DNA of 64,000 bases. It comes from Tyto alba (taxonomy: Eukaryota; Chordata; Aves; Strigiformes; Tytonidae). Of the stretch, positions 38,773 through 50,350 are shown in pieces. Numbering within the stretch: position 1 is the first letter of the stretch; each line of letters opens with the position of its first letter. The notes under the pieces are model-generated. The model worked only from the letters and a program-made list of their open reading frames with translations, did no database searches and was not told the DNA's origin. Made by a program: the position numbers and the translations under genes. The DNA lies in assembly GCF_018691265.1 (NCBI RefSeq), contig NW_024881322.1, positions 1,798,001 to 1,862,000 of the forward strand. The letters run 5' to 3'.

Positions 38773-39544
38773 GTACCCTACGGGGGGTACCCTGTGGCAG
38801 GTATCTTATGGCAGGTGCCCTACGGGGGGTACCCTATGGCAGGTATCTTATGGCAGGTGCCCTACGGGGGGTACCCTACGGGGAATACCCTATGGCAGGT
38901 GTCTTATGGGGGGTACCCTACGGGGGGTACCCTATGGGGGGTACCCTATGGCAGGTATCTTATGGGGGGTACCCTACGGGGGGTACCCTATGGGGAGTTA
39001 CCCTATGGCAGGTATCTTATGGTGGGTACCCTACGGGGGGGTACTCTATGGGGGGTACCCTATGGCAGGTATCTTATGGCAGGTGCCCTACGGGGGGTAC
39101 CCTATGGCAGGTATGTTATGGGGGGTACCCTACGGGGGGTACCCTATGGGGAGTACCCTATGGCAGGTATCTTATGGTGGGTACCCTACGGGGGGTACCC
39201 TATGGCAGGTATCTTATGGCAGGTGCCCTACGGGGGGTACCCTATGGCAGGTATCTTATGGCAGGTGCCCTACGGGGGGTACCCTATGGCAGGTATCTTA
39301 TGGTGGGTACCCTACAGCGGGTACCCTATGGCAGGTATCTTATGGCAGGTGCCCTACAGGGGGTACCCTAGGGGGGGTACCCTATGGGGAGTACCCTATG
39401 GCAGGTATCTTATGGTGGGTACCCTACGGGGGGTACCCTATGGCAGGTATCTTATGGTGGGTACCCTACGGGGGGTACCCTATGGCAGGTATCTTATGGT
39501 GGGTACCCTACAGGGGGTACCCTACGGGGGGTACCCTATGGCAG
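38773..39544 (+). repeat. 14-bp minisatellite, 55 copies, 42-bp higher order
   Basis: The 772 bases divide into 55 consecutive units: 53 of 14 bp and two of 15 bp. The consensus resembles GTACCCTATGGCAG or GTACCCTACGGGGG. Three main variants recur in the order GTACCCTATGGCAG, GTATCTTATGGCAG, GTGCCCTACGGGGG, giving a 42-bp higher-order repeat over parts of the array. Many units carry GGTACC (KpnI) and runs of five or six Gs. Because 14 is not a multiple of three and no frame of the unit contains a stop, all three + frames are open and encode the same cyclic 14-residue peptide. These open frames are a by-product of the repeat and are not called genes. Confidence 0.97.
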
Positions 39545-39597
39545 GCGCGGCCTCGGGGACCGTAGCTGCTGCGGGGGGCAGAGGGGGGCCACGTCCA

Positions 39598-39611
39598 GTT
39601 TCCATGGTAAC
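39598..39611 (+). promoter_or_regulatory. RFX X-box-like site (GTTTCCATGGTAAC)
   Basis: This near-palindromic 14-mer fits the RFX X-box pattern of two half sites around AT. It differs from a perfect palindrome by one base pair (GTTTCC versus GGTAAC). It lies 54 bases after the 14-bp array in a CpG-rich patch, with TGACGCAG at 39633-39640 and an E-box CACGTG near 39685. RFX proteins activate ciliary and, with CREB-type partners, MHC class II genes. The binding here is inferred from sequence only. Confidence 0.5.
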
Positions 39612-42600
39612 CGGTAGGCGCCCGCAGCTCGTTGACGCAGTTCTGGGTCCGTCCTTAGCTGTGCACAGAGCATTCAGTGACGGACACGTGTAGCTGTCCG
39701 GGCAGAGCCTCAGCAGGGCTCGTTTTGCAGAGGGCAAGCTTTTTTTCCCCCCCTTTCTAACAAGGCATTTCCACTGCTGTTGTGTTAAGCTCCATCCCTC
39801 GTTTTATTTAGCTTGTATTTGTAGATCTTGGGGATAACTTTTAGTGTTTGAAACATCTCTTTCTGTTGTGTTAGTCTGCAATGAATTTACAGGCTGGCCC
39901 AAATTTACATGTCGTCTCGCTGCTACCTGAGGTTCTGTTTTGGTAGCTTGCTGCTTGCAAGAAGAGAGAAAACATTATAGCAGCCCACGAGCTTGTAAAG
40001 TCATGGAAAGCTGTTTGCTAAAGCCGTAAAGATTGGACGATGCCCAAGATTTCTAACAGATCAATTCTGCTCTGAAAGAGCAATTGTTCTTTGTATCACA
40101 TGCAGTATATCAGGAAGGAGGTTCGTTGGAGTGTGAGACTGGGTTCCCCGGCGTTCTGATTACCACTCGTAGCTGCTAAAGTGTTAAACTACAATGGGTC
40201 TGTAATCAGATCCTGTGTATCTGCTCCTTTTGTGGTATCTTGCTACGCACCCTGAAGCTTTGGTCTACAGTGCAGATACTGCTTGAGCAAGGAATGAGTG
40301 GTGATTGTCAAGATTACGGCGATAGAGATTAATTCTTGATTTGAGATTATATCTGGAACTATTGTGCGTTATTTGTGAGATTATTCTCCAAATCAGCAGT
40401 TTTACCACTCTTTGTGTTGCTCAACACTGCGATGTTTTGCTTCATGAAAGAGTTGTGAGCAAGACAGAGCATAATTAAAAATAAAACAACGTTCTCCAGA
40501 CTTCCGTAAGGTTTCTGGTAAGCATTTATAACTAAACCTGTCTTGCACCACACTCCTTACGTGACTGCCAAAGGGATTTTAAAGTGCTGGAAGTAAGAGG
40601 AGAAAAGGGACAGTCGAGTTTTGTGTGCTCGTATGAGGATGCCCAGTATGCTTTAACCTCCTTTTTTTCCCCCCCTCTGTTGTTAAGCATCAGCAACGTT
40701 ACAGCGAGATAGCTGGAAGCAGTTTTATCACTTTTCAGCAGTGCCTGGCCACGTACCACAGGCGGAGCCTCCCGAAGCCAGGGAGTGCTTGCAATTGCAG
40801 TTCAGGTTTTGTTCACTGGGACATCACGCCTTCAACCAATCAAGACTGGTGAGCTAACAAGTGAGAGGGACCTCCTGTTGTCTTCAGTGGTTTTTTTACT
40901 TTCACAGCTTCCAGAAGGAATGAGTACTACAAAAAAAAACCAGCACAGCACTTAAGGAAGTGCCTGTAGAGAGTAGAAATCAAACTGGTGACTAGACAAA
41001 CCATAAGCTTTCAAAGGCTTCTGGTGCTTTTCTCAGAAAAAAACAAAGGACATTTTTAGAACTGTGATAATAGGTATGATTTTTCTGAGATGTTGATGTA
41101 GGGACATTCAATGTAAACAGTCCAGGCAAGAACTGAAGAAACATCAGAATCACATTTAGAAACCAGAGAGACATTTTGATAACCTAGTAACAAATTTCTC
41201 CTATTGTTCTGAGTTTACACTGCTTCGTAAACTTTAGCTATCCAGAACCATCCTCAAAGTTGTGCATGTGCACGTGGATGATTTTAGGTCTACAACTAAG
41301 ACACATACCAAACGAGATCTTAGAAACCGAGTATGGTTGTTAATAGATACCTTTGAGCACAGGTTACAGTGTCTTCCAAACGGGTAATTAACTGGTTAAT
41401 TTAAACCCATTTTTTGCGCATTTTCAGGCGCCGCACGGTGATGTTACCAGCGTGTAACGTTAGGGGCTGGGTTGAAGCACATTTTAATTGTTCATCAGTA
41501 ATATATTCCAAGTAGGTGACACGTCAGTTCTTTGCGGTTTTGCAAAGGTATATGTAGGTTTGGCAGGGCGCTGGAGACTCTCACCAACACTTCCAGCAAG
41601 CACGGCCTGGTTTTGTGAATTATTTTATCAAAACCCTAATTCGTATAGCCAGCGGGCAAGCACATTAGCCTCGCCCAGGGGTTGCTTGCAGCTGTTGGAT
41701 CACCTTCTCTTTAAATTCTTGCCGGTAGCATCCAGGACTCTAGAAGGTGGATTCTGTTCCACTGAAGCCCACAGTTGCTTAACGCCCATATCAGGGGGCA
41801 TCCGCTATGAAAAAAACGACAGGATTGCTGCTTTGATGGGCACAAATCTCTGTTTTCTTGGTTTTTGCAGTTTTGATGTAATGGCAATTACATCATTGTC
41901 CAGGATCAACAGTTACTTAGTAGGCAGCTCTGAAGCTCCAGCTAAATGTCCTGAAAACATACCAGGACAGACCCAGGCCTATGCTACAGTCGGTGCGTTT
42001 AACAGTCGTGCCTTACTTTCACATGGTCAATAACCTGCAGGTGCTTGATGTGGCTTTTTGATGCTCGGCCTGACTTCAGAAGGTACCTCTATCCAGGAAG
42101 TTTAAAGAATTGAAGTGATACAAAAATTGCTCTTTCTTGTAGATATTACCTATCTGGTCACTGTGTTCAAAGAGTGGGAAGAACCTAGTGTGAGTACATG
42201 AAGTACAAGTGTTTGGACAAAACAGAAAAAGAGCAATGCATTGAGCATATGTGTATACCTGTGATACTCAGTAGACATAACGTCTGTAAACACAGTCAGT
42301 GTACATACACTGAGTACAGACCATGTGAATTCCCCTTTGTATGGTGTGGCACCGGTAAGTCTTGATATTACTGGATTAGCTGTAAGTTTTGCTAATGATG
42401 TGCAAAACCAGAATAATTTCTGTATGCCCTAAATTTGCTGGATATTAAATCACTACCAGGAGAAGCTCAGAAGAGGAGGAATGGATGGAACTCCGGAAGG
42501 GGACATGGTCGATGGGACTTTGTTCATGACCTGGCTACTGGTTGATCCTGGACAGTTGGCTTTCCCCCTCTCCCACCTGCTAAATGCAGACGATTGCTAA

Positions 42601-43702
42601 CTCGGACCCCTCATAACAAAACAGTTTGGAATCTCCTGATAGGAGTAACAGCTCATTCTTCTCTAGAGTTATTATTTAGTGCCCCGCCAGTACAGGGTGC
42701 TGGTGGTATAACTGTAGTTACTCCCAGGTGAAGCCCCCACCCTTAACCGTGGCTTTGCTGTTCTCTTTCAGCTTCTTACTGACTTAAGTCTCGAGATCCT
42801 GAAGACTGACCGGGTACTTTCACTTCACTGAGCAGACTGGGAAGAGACAGATAGTTGTCTCTTCCCCTTTCATATTCTCTTGTTCTTAAATGCCAGAGAT
42901 CACCATCCCATAAATGTAGATGATCAGCAGTATTCTTGCGGGCAGTGCTCGTTACTCTAGCCCTCTGGACTTTGAGGAAACCCCCAGCTGCAGAGCAGCT
43001 ACAGGCCACTACACAGCGCAGAGAAGATACAGAGAGGACAGGAGTCCTCCCTGGAGCACTGTGGTGCCACGGAGTGCAGCCCGGCACTCCCAGCTGATAA
43101 ACCCCTGGCTTTTCCTGGCCCTCCCAGGAGGGATTTTTGGAAACGCCAGGAAAGAACCACGACCTCATGGATTCTTCTGTCCCAAGGGAACCCTCACAGG
43201 AGGTGATGGCCGGGGGCATTTCTTTGAGACAGTAGCTGCTGTCACCATTACTGCCCTCTTAATTTGGAGATGCAAACATGCTTCAGTAATTTCAAAAGCT
43301 TTCATTGCAGAGGAAACGTTAACAACCCTGGCTTACCTCATTTTTCACGCTTCCTTTTGTTTTGCTGCAATAGCCCTGAGTAGTCTGCATGAAAAGCAGG
43401 CATGAGAATCATGGATTTGCTGCAAGAATAACTTCAGAAATGTGTTGGTATTAGCAATGGCAGTATGTGTGTGAATGTGGTGCATGATATGAGGGGAGAA
43501 TCCCAATTAAAATCTTGTTGCTAAACAAGTGACAAACACCTTACAAACACTATGAGCCTCCACGCCAACTATTGTTATAATAATAATAATGTATCAGATG
43601 TTGTCTGTGAGGTTTTTTTATATGGAATAGCATATATAACCAATTGTCGTTTGTCTAACACTAATTTAGTTTGTGTTGGGTTTTGTTTTCTTTTCCCCCC
43701 AG

Positions 43703-43793
43703 CATTCACTAAATGCTGTCAAGAAGCTGGTTTACTTATGGTGGTGAAGTGCCGGCAAGAGAACTCAGCACTGAAAGACTGTCTGGTCGGCTA
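43703..43793 (+). CDS. CMC1: CMC1 coding exon 3
   Basis: The exon is 91 bases, between the acceptor TTTTCCCCCCAG and the donor TA|GTAAGT. It encodes residues 40-70, beginning AFTKCCQEAGLLMVVKCRQE and ending SALKDCLVGY. With Cys34 from exon 2 it completes the first CX9C motif (Cys34-Cys44), and it carries the whole second motif (Cys56-Cys66). These pairs form the two disulfides that lock the helical hairpin of twin-CX9C proteins after MIA40 oxidation. The extra Cys45 next to Cys44 is also present in human CMC1. Phases match the neighbouring exons. Confidence 0.97.
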
Positions 43794-45200
43794 GTAAGTC
43801 CCTCATGAGTTTTTGTTGTTTTTTTGATGGATGGCCTATACTAATCTAGCAATGAGTAGAAATTTTTAAGTGTTCTCAAAAGCGTTACGCCGGGTTAGTG
43901 ATTTTGATGTATTTGCTGAAAATCGTATCTTTGCTTTATTAAAAAAACATACTGGTCAGGGCTCTACCTGACAGGATTTTATCTCCTTAATGAAGCTGCC
44001 CTATGGCTATAAAGGGTCTATCCTCGATTTAAATGGTGACAGATGTAGAGTTTCAGCCCCGATGACACGCAGCCCTGGATTCACTATGCTGAATTACACA
44101 TGTGGGGATGGGGGTGAGCCGTAGAAGCACCTTCCTACCCTGTTAGTGAGACATGAGAGGTTCGGCTGGATTTTGCTTCTCGAACTGTTTTTCAAGATGT
44201 AGTCTTGGTCCTGAAGTCGTCCTGCTGTTGGGAACAGCAGCAGCAGCAATGGGAAATTGTTCGGTATTAGAGAGGCCAGCGTGACGCCACGGTGGATTGA
44301 AACATCTCGTAGAAAGCCCGATTTAGCCCCAGTGCCAGCAGGCTCAAGTGTTATTCTGGGCATTTCCCAGGGTGGGGGTTGAAGATTTTTTTTGAGTTTG
44401 ACTGGGGGATGAGCAGGGTTGGTTTGGTTTTTGGTGGAATGTGTGTCCTGCCCTGTTAAAGCCGAGATTAAGGTGAAGTGCCTTTGATGTAGTGAGGGTT
44501 ATTCTCAGGTATCTGGGAATCGATGAGAACGCGTGTGCAGCCAGGCAAGAGTTCAGGCCGAACTGCAGTGAGAACTCGCTGGGGGTGCTCAGTTGTCTTT
44601 GTCTGTGCCTTTGCCTTTTTCAAAAAAAAAAAAAAAAAAAAAAGCCAAAACACCCAAATTAAAACAAAACAACACAACTGAAAAAATGTGTAGTGCTTGA
44701 CTAAGTGTACTTAAAATCCAAATGATGAGAGAAATGAATTGAATTTCGTGATGAAAGACCCACATGTTTACTGTTCGAGACACACTTGAACCTGTTCCTG
44801 GTGGTGGGTTGGGTGCATAAAAAACACGAGTGTACTCCAGCAGATTCCTGTGCTGGGGAAGCTAACTGCAAATAAAACCAAATTATTTAGCTGAACTGAA
44901 ATACCAGATGTCTTTCCCTTTTTCTACCTTTCCTCTTCATGGCTTCACTGTAGAGGCTTGAAAAGGACGATGGCTCAAGAGAGAGTAGTATGATGAGAGG
45001 ATGCAGACCAGCTCAGTATTTAGAGTTGACAACATCACTGTAACGCTTACAGGCTTTATAAAAAAAAAAGTCTTTTATTCTCAAAGGCAGGCAAAGTTTC
45101 TCTGGGTGTGAAAGGAAGATCAGTTATGAGTGTTGCTCATGCAATATCTGTTCCATATTCCAAGATGAAAAACAGTATTATGTATTTGTCTGTCTCGTAG
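43794..45200 (+). other. CMC1: CMC1 intron 3
   Basis: This is a short 1.4 kb intron (GTAAGT...TGTCTGTCTCGTAG). It contains a 22-base A run at 44622-44643 followed by an A/C-rich tail. No other feature was recognised. Confidence 0.85.
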
Positions 45201-45315
45201 CTATTCTGATCCATTATTCTACGAAGAGTGCAAAGCAGAATATTTGAAGCAAAGAGAAGAATACAGAGCAACTGGAATTAAGAAAAAAAGACAGAAGCCT
45301 ACTTCAAATGTGTAG
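45201..45315 (+). CDS. CMC1: CMC1 coding exon 4 and stop
   Basis: This exon encodes residues 71-107, starting YSDPLFYEECKAEYLKQREE and ending KPTSNV, then TAG at 45313-45315. It matches the C-terminal helix of vertebrate CMC1 (human YNDPAFYEECKMEYLKEREE). The joined coding sequence is 324 bases, giving 107 residues against 106 in human. CMC1 acts in the mitochondrial intermembrane space. In human cells it binds newly made COX1 with COA3 and COX14 in an early cytochrome c oxidase assembly intermediate, and yeast Cmc1 is linked to copper supply. All expected cysteines are present and no frame break is seen, so the gene looks intact. Confidence 0.97.
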
Positions 45316-45436
45316 TTAAAACTTAAAAAGAACTTTTCAAATTTTATATCCAACTTTGCTTTGACTTGATTTAAACAGACTGAAATCATCTGTATCCCTC
45401 TGTGGAATTTAACCGAGATGCACAAAATGAATCTAA

Positions 45437-45442
45437 AATAAA
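45437..45442 (+). terminator. CMC1: CMC1 poly(A) signal AATAAA
   Basis: An AATAAA hexamer lies 122 bases after the CMC1 stop codon, which would give a short 3' UTR ending near 45460. Later hexamers (for example near 46310) could give longer forms. Confidence 0.6.
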
Positions 45443-46900
45443 ATAGTCTCTGCACTTGAAAGTAAATTTTCAAATTTTCTGTAATTCAAGATAGAAAGCA
45501 TGCTGTCACAGTTTGCAAGAGAAGTTGCAAAGGTCTGTTCCTCTGCCTGGACTTGAGATTTTGTTACCAATTTACCAACGGCCTTTTGGAATTTAAAGCT
45601 TGTGTCTGGGTAGGCGCGGCAGGTTACATGAAAGCTTAAGAGTGATTAATTTCAGTTGCATTCACCGGTCCCAGACTGGGTATACACTAAAATTTGTCTG
45701 TCATCGGAAGCTGAGGGTGGATGGAGATGCTCTTGAAGAGAAAGGGCAAATGCAGGAGAGCTTAGCTTGGATCAATTGGATTTACCTTTTTGACGAAAAT
45801 GTTGAGTCATACGAGAGCCCGCTAGTACTTCTGCCGACCCTGACTCCGTTTTAAGACCCCACTCTCAGAAGAGGTGGAAGCCCCGTGCCCGCCGGTGGCC
45901 CGGCCCGACCGTTTTGACTCTGGCAGAAAAAGTCACCCGACGGAGACTTTCCCCAAGAGTGGGAGAAGCCACGCTGGAAGCAAAATCCTTGGGAGCTGCA
46001 CCCTCCCCTGCTTCCCTCGTTCAGAATGCAGATGAGTGTAGATAAGCTTTCACACTTCGGGAGTGAGCGAGTGAGCAAAATTATTCTGAGTAGAGGTGAG
46101 TAAACAACTAAACTAGGTATGGAAGGTGCAGGTCGCTTCTTGCAGGAACTAAGCAAGTCCCTATTTAAAAGGCGCATAGCAGGGGTCTTGTGTATCCTGA
46201 TACTCAAAGCTGCTCAATTGTAGAACTCTCAAACGCATAAATGGCTTCATTAGATAAGAGTCTGTGAAATTTCCTATTACTATTTTGAAGTATCTTTCAA
46301 AGTGCTTCAAAATAAAAAAATTCTTTACAAGTAAGGCAAAGCTGCACTTGGAAAACCTACTCACATGGTAACTTCAATGCCCTGATTTTTTTAAAAAAGA
46401 AATTTGTCTTAAGTAGTAGGATTTGTTACTTTTCCCTCAGCAGATGCAAAATGTGACACGTTTATTTTAGAACTGTTTCACCACAAAACCACTGCTGCTG
46501 CTCTAAAGCCATTCAAGTAGTAAATTCAAAGCAGGCTTCGAGACACATCTATGTGAAGTACTTGAGTTAATGTTGCAGGTTGGTCTTTGCCCTTTATTCC
46601 ATACCTTTTGCTGGAATAATCAATAATAATGTTGCTTCTGTTATTAGCAAATTGGCTGGAGGACTAGGGCGTGCTTGTGAATGAAAAACTGAGGTGATGT
46701 GTAGCCGTCTGCCTTGTCAGGCAAACTTAAGTGGCATTTAGCTCAAACTAACCACCTTAAAATAGCTTCTGGGGAATTAAGTTTCCTACACACGTACTTG
46801 CTCTTGGCTCCTCTGTTCAAGCATTTTGGAAAACAAAAATATTCCAAATCAGTTATTGGAAAATGAGTTGTTTCCGTGTATGTATTTAAAAAGGAGGAAA

Positions 46901-46947
46901 TTTAAGGTAGAAGGTGAATTTTCTTTTTTTTTTAAGGTAGAAGGTGA
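46901..46947 (+). repeat. 17-bp direct duplication
   Basis: TTTAAGGTAGAAGGTGA occurs at 46901-46917 and again at 46931-46947, 30 bases apart, each followed by a T-rich run. It looks like a slippage-type local duplication. Confidence 0.85.
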
Positions 46948-48333
46948 TTTTTTTTTTTTTTTTCGTAAGGACAGCGACTGTTCTCTTAACCCACTGTGAA
47001 CACTTCCAGCTGCGTCGCAGCCTCTGGGTGCAGGTGCTGCCGGGAGCACTTGCAGGGAGGGTTTGGGCTGGAGCGGGCGCTCCGGCCGAGGCAGGTGCTT
47101 CGCAGGATCCCCTGCCCACTGGGCAGTGCTGCTGGGCAGCAATTAATGCCGGGAGTGGAACAAAAGCCCCTTTAACCTGCAGGTGCTACTCCCCCCCCCC
47201 CCCCCCTTCCATAATGTGAACCGGTAACCAAGCTGGACTGTCAAGCCTGGAACCGCACATACTGAATTCCGCTGGCAGCCATTCATTTCCCTTGACCTCC
47301 GCTGCTGCCTCTGCGAGGAAGAACTGGGTTACTCCCCCCGTAAACAGCTCTTGTTTACCTCGGTGTGCACTTAGAGCGGGGCTCTGCCCTTGCCTCTGGC
47401 ATCCACTTCCTCCCGGGCTTCATGGAATGTTTCCTAGTTTTGAGTTCTTGATTTCGCACCTTTCACTTTCTTGGTGTCGTGTGCAGTATCTTGTATTTGA
47501 ATTGCATTTACATAGTTTACGTAAAGTTTAAAGGAAAGAATAGGTACTATGAAGTGACAGGTACTAGTAAATTGCTTTCAGTTTTGTTTTTTTTGTCTCA
47601 GCTGCAGCCTCTCCTGCCTAACTGGAAGCAGCCATAGAATCTGAGAGATGTAGGAAAACAGGGATAGTACTGACAAAAGCCTTCAGCTCTGCTTCAGCAG
47701 GGAACTGGAAGCTTTTTTTGCTACGCGCTGAACATCATTTAAAAAGCACATCTGTTTTGTCAGCAGATACTCATGAATGACAGGAGGGTCTAGCCCGGGA
47801 AGCCTGGCGATCTTCCCAGCTCAGCCCCTCCACCTCCCAGAGGAACACAGGGAGTGAGCTGCCGGTGCTTCCCCGGAGTAGCCAGCCCCAGGTGAGGAGG
47901 AAGGGAGCCAGCCTTGGCGCCTCTCGCTCGGCACCAGGGATTGCAACCCTGATTAGTGGTCCCCTAGACGTTTCTTCATGTGCTCTTTTCATTTTGAAAT
48001 CAATTCTGCAGGGTTCTTACGCATCACTATTCTGCGTAGGAGCAGACAACGGGTCAGATTTATCTAGGTGTGGCTCCTGTGTTTTCAGGTGCTCCTGTTC
48101 ATGTGAAATGGTTACGGTGTGCTCAGCCAGTTTAAAACCATCCACCACCACGTGGCACTAGTGATTGCCACGGATGGATTAAGGTCTTAAAACCAGAAGG
48201 CTGATGTGTCACCTCCCACCCTCGGGCCGTGCAGCCGGGCACCCATCAGTTGCCGCAGCACGGGGGGCCTATCTTTGCCTCTTCACAGCAGTTGGGAGAA
48301 CTTGGCAAGCACCCAAGACACCCACATTTTCAC

Positions 48334-48404
48334 CTGAGACGACACTTCCAGTGTATCAAAGCTCTCTTCAAACTCCTGAGACGAGCCCCCTACAAAGGCA
48401 AGAT
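48334..48404 (-). other. Exon-like block of unknown gene
   Basis: On the - strand a strong pyrimidine-tract acceptor (CCTCCTTCCTTTCAG) ends at 48405, and a donor CAG|GTGAAA follows position 48334. The 71 bases between, read with two bases carried in, encode LAFVGGSSQEFEESFDTLEV and then SSQ without a stop. The peptide looks protein-like but I do not recognise it. It lies downstream of the AZI2 stop on the same strand, so it might be a minor AZI2 3' exon, part of a non-coding RNA, or chance. Confidence 0.25.
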
Positions 48405-49829
48405 CTGAAAGGAAGGAGGAAAAGGGCATCATAGATTTATTTAAAAAGTTTGCCTTCATAGAGTAAAATGAAAACTCAGAGGAAAGATAAGTAGCAGTTT
48501 GCACAGGGTTTCCAGAGGTGTGGAACTGCTGTCTGAGCCACCGCCCAGCCATTAACCTGTAAGCCAGAAACCCGTCCTGCCTCCTATTTCCTACAGCCAC
48601 GCTCCTCCTCAAGCGACTCCTGCAAGTAATTCCTGTGCTCGCTTTACTCTGCTGGTCCAACAGTGGTCAAACCCAGTTAAAATGCAAGTGGTCCATCTAG
48701 TTAAAAAGCAGTAACAGTAAGCCCCTGGTTATTTCTCTCTCCCCTAGATCAAACATCCAAAGTTAACCCCCACCGCCATCTTACTGCTTAATTACTGTGC
48801 CTGGGTGTTTGAACCACTTTTGTCTCTGCCATCTTAAAAGATAATGAAATTAATTCTGCTGGACACTGATCTCAGTTCACATTTACTACAGGGAACAGAT
48901 TTGATTTTTTTTTTTTTTTTTCAAATGGTTCAACCGCAACTCCATTAAAATTAGTTTACCTTCAGCGCTGATACTATAAACCCAAATACTTTAGTCCACT
49001 GTCCTATATTCGTGCAATTGCAAATAGCACACCCGCTGCCCCTAGAGAAAGGGCCAAAAGCCTGACCCCCTAAAAAAACCACCAAAAGCAACCCCCCCCA
49101 ACCCCCACCTGCCTTTTTGTAGCCAAACTGCACAAAGCAAGAGGGAAACACCTCACCCCTCCGCAGCTCCTGGAGCTTCTCCCTCTTCCCTTGTCAGGCC
49201 AGCGCATCGCTGAGAATACACGTGTCCCTGCCGGAGTCTCAAAGTACCCTCCCGTTTGGTTTTGCAATAAAATCCAGGGTCATAGTTCATACTCTACTCC
49301 CGTGGGCCTGGGTTAATGACTTGGAAGGGGCCTTGTCTTGCTGTAACTCTGCCCTGTGCCTGGTACCGCTCTCATCTCTTTCCAGCTGTAAAAATTTGAC
49401 AGTGCGTCACAATTAATTTGGGAGTTTGCTTTCTTCAATAGGGCTACTTCATGTAAGAGGAAAACTACTCAGTTGTAAACCCACAGAAGTGGCAAGGAAG
49501 ACTTAAAATGATGAGATTTTACAAGTATTTAAAATGAAACAAACAGTAGAAGGTTACATCTGAGTTATTAGAAAGTTCGTCCAACTCTCCAAGTGCACAT
49601 TCATCAGCTGGCCTCGCGCTCGCTTAGACGCGCAAACTACCTCCTCCTGCCCCCAAAGCTGGCTCCCATTTCTGTTAAATGGAACTAGTTCTTTGACAAA
49701 TTGGTGAATCAGGTCAAGTTTTAAAACGTTCAAAGTTTGCATCCAAGTTACTTTTTTTGGGGTGTCATTTATTATACTTATTTGAGGACTTTGGTCCTTT
49801 CCTTCATGGTTTCCTGTAACAAACGCCCA

Positions 49830-50350
49830 CGTCCACACGAACCACCCCAGCCCCTTTCCCACAGCTGTTTCTGCACGTAATTTGCTGGCACCGCGCTGAA
49901 AACACTTCACTCCTGAAAATGAAAAACCGCCCCGTCAGCCACCAGCGGCAGGGATTTAAATGACTTTTTCCATCTCCAGTCAGAATTTGATTGCGCGCTC
50001 CGGACCAGCAGATGCTTCCCAAGCCAGCGAGCTCCGGAGTGACTCTGGATCCGGGGTTTTTCCTTTTCAGGCGTTCTGGCTTGGCCCCGGCAGCGCGGGA
50101 CTGGACGGGAAGCGCTGCCTACACCGAGCTCTCGCCCTCCTCCAGACTCGCTCTCCCCGAGTCCCTCCGGGCAAACCCAGAGTGAAAGGCAGAGCCTGGA
50201 AACTCTCAGGCATGGCAGGGAGCAGCTCCACGTCAAGTTTCCCTCTCGCCCAGGCCAGGCCAGCCTGGCCAGGGACCTTCTGACACAAGGAGACAAAGCA
50301 CAGGGACACGCCGCAGCGTAAGGTAACCCAGGCCGCCAGGAGAAGGCTTT
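49830..50350. other. CpG-richer unassigned segment
   Basis: GC and CpG content rise here relative to the flanks, and both strands have long overlapping open frames (up to about 205 codons on the - strand) with no recognisable domain. Such frames are expected in GC-rich DNA. It could be a small CpG island for an unannotated transcript, or simply a GC-rich patch. Confidence 0.3.

Larger units (their letters stand above)
13655..43702 (+). other. CMC1: CMC1 intron 2
   Basis: This is a 30 kb intron from the donor GTAAGA to the acceptor TTTTCCCCCCAG. Its recognisable contents are listed separately: a decayed hAT transposon, a CR1 fragment, microsatellites, a cruciform-type palindrome, a 14-bp minisatellite and an RFX X-box. 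The remaining sequence (about 16.2-25.9, 26.1-32.5, 33.8-38.4 and 39.8-43.7 kb) shows only short, domain-free open frames. A T-rich tract of about 65 bases lies at 37281-37346. Confidence 0.85.

Noticed and set aside
38595..39693. Repetitive 'GGTLWQVSYGGYPT' proteins of about 220-320 residues
   Set aside because: All three + frames are open because of the 14-bp unit, with no splice signals, known domain or start context supporting a gene.
41488..42033. A 181-codon open frame on the + strand in CMC1 intron 2
   Set aside because: No recognisable domain, no clear splice or promoter context, and no family match by eye. It could be chance; a protein search would decide.
45437..46320. Alternative AATAAA near 46310 as the main CMC1 poly(A) site
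   Set aside because: The hexamer at 45437 is closer to the stop and sufficient. Without transcript data the later one is only a possible alternative.
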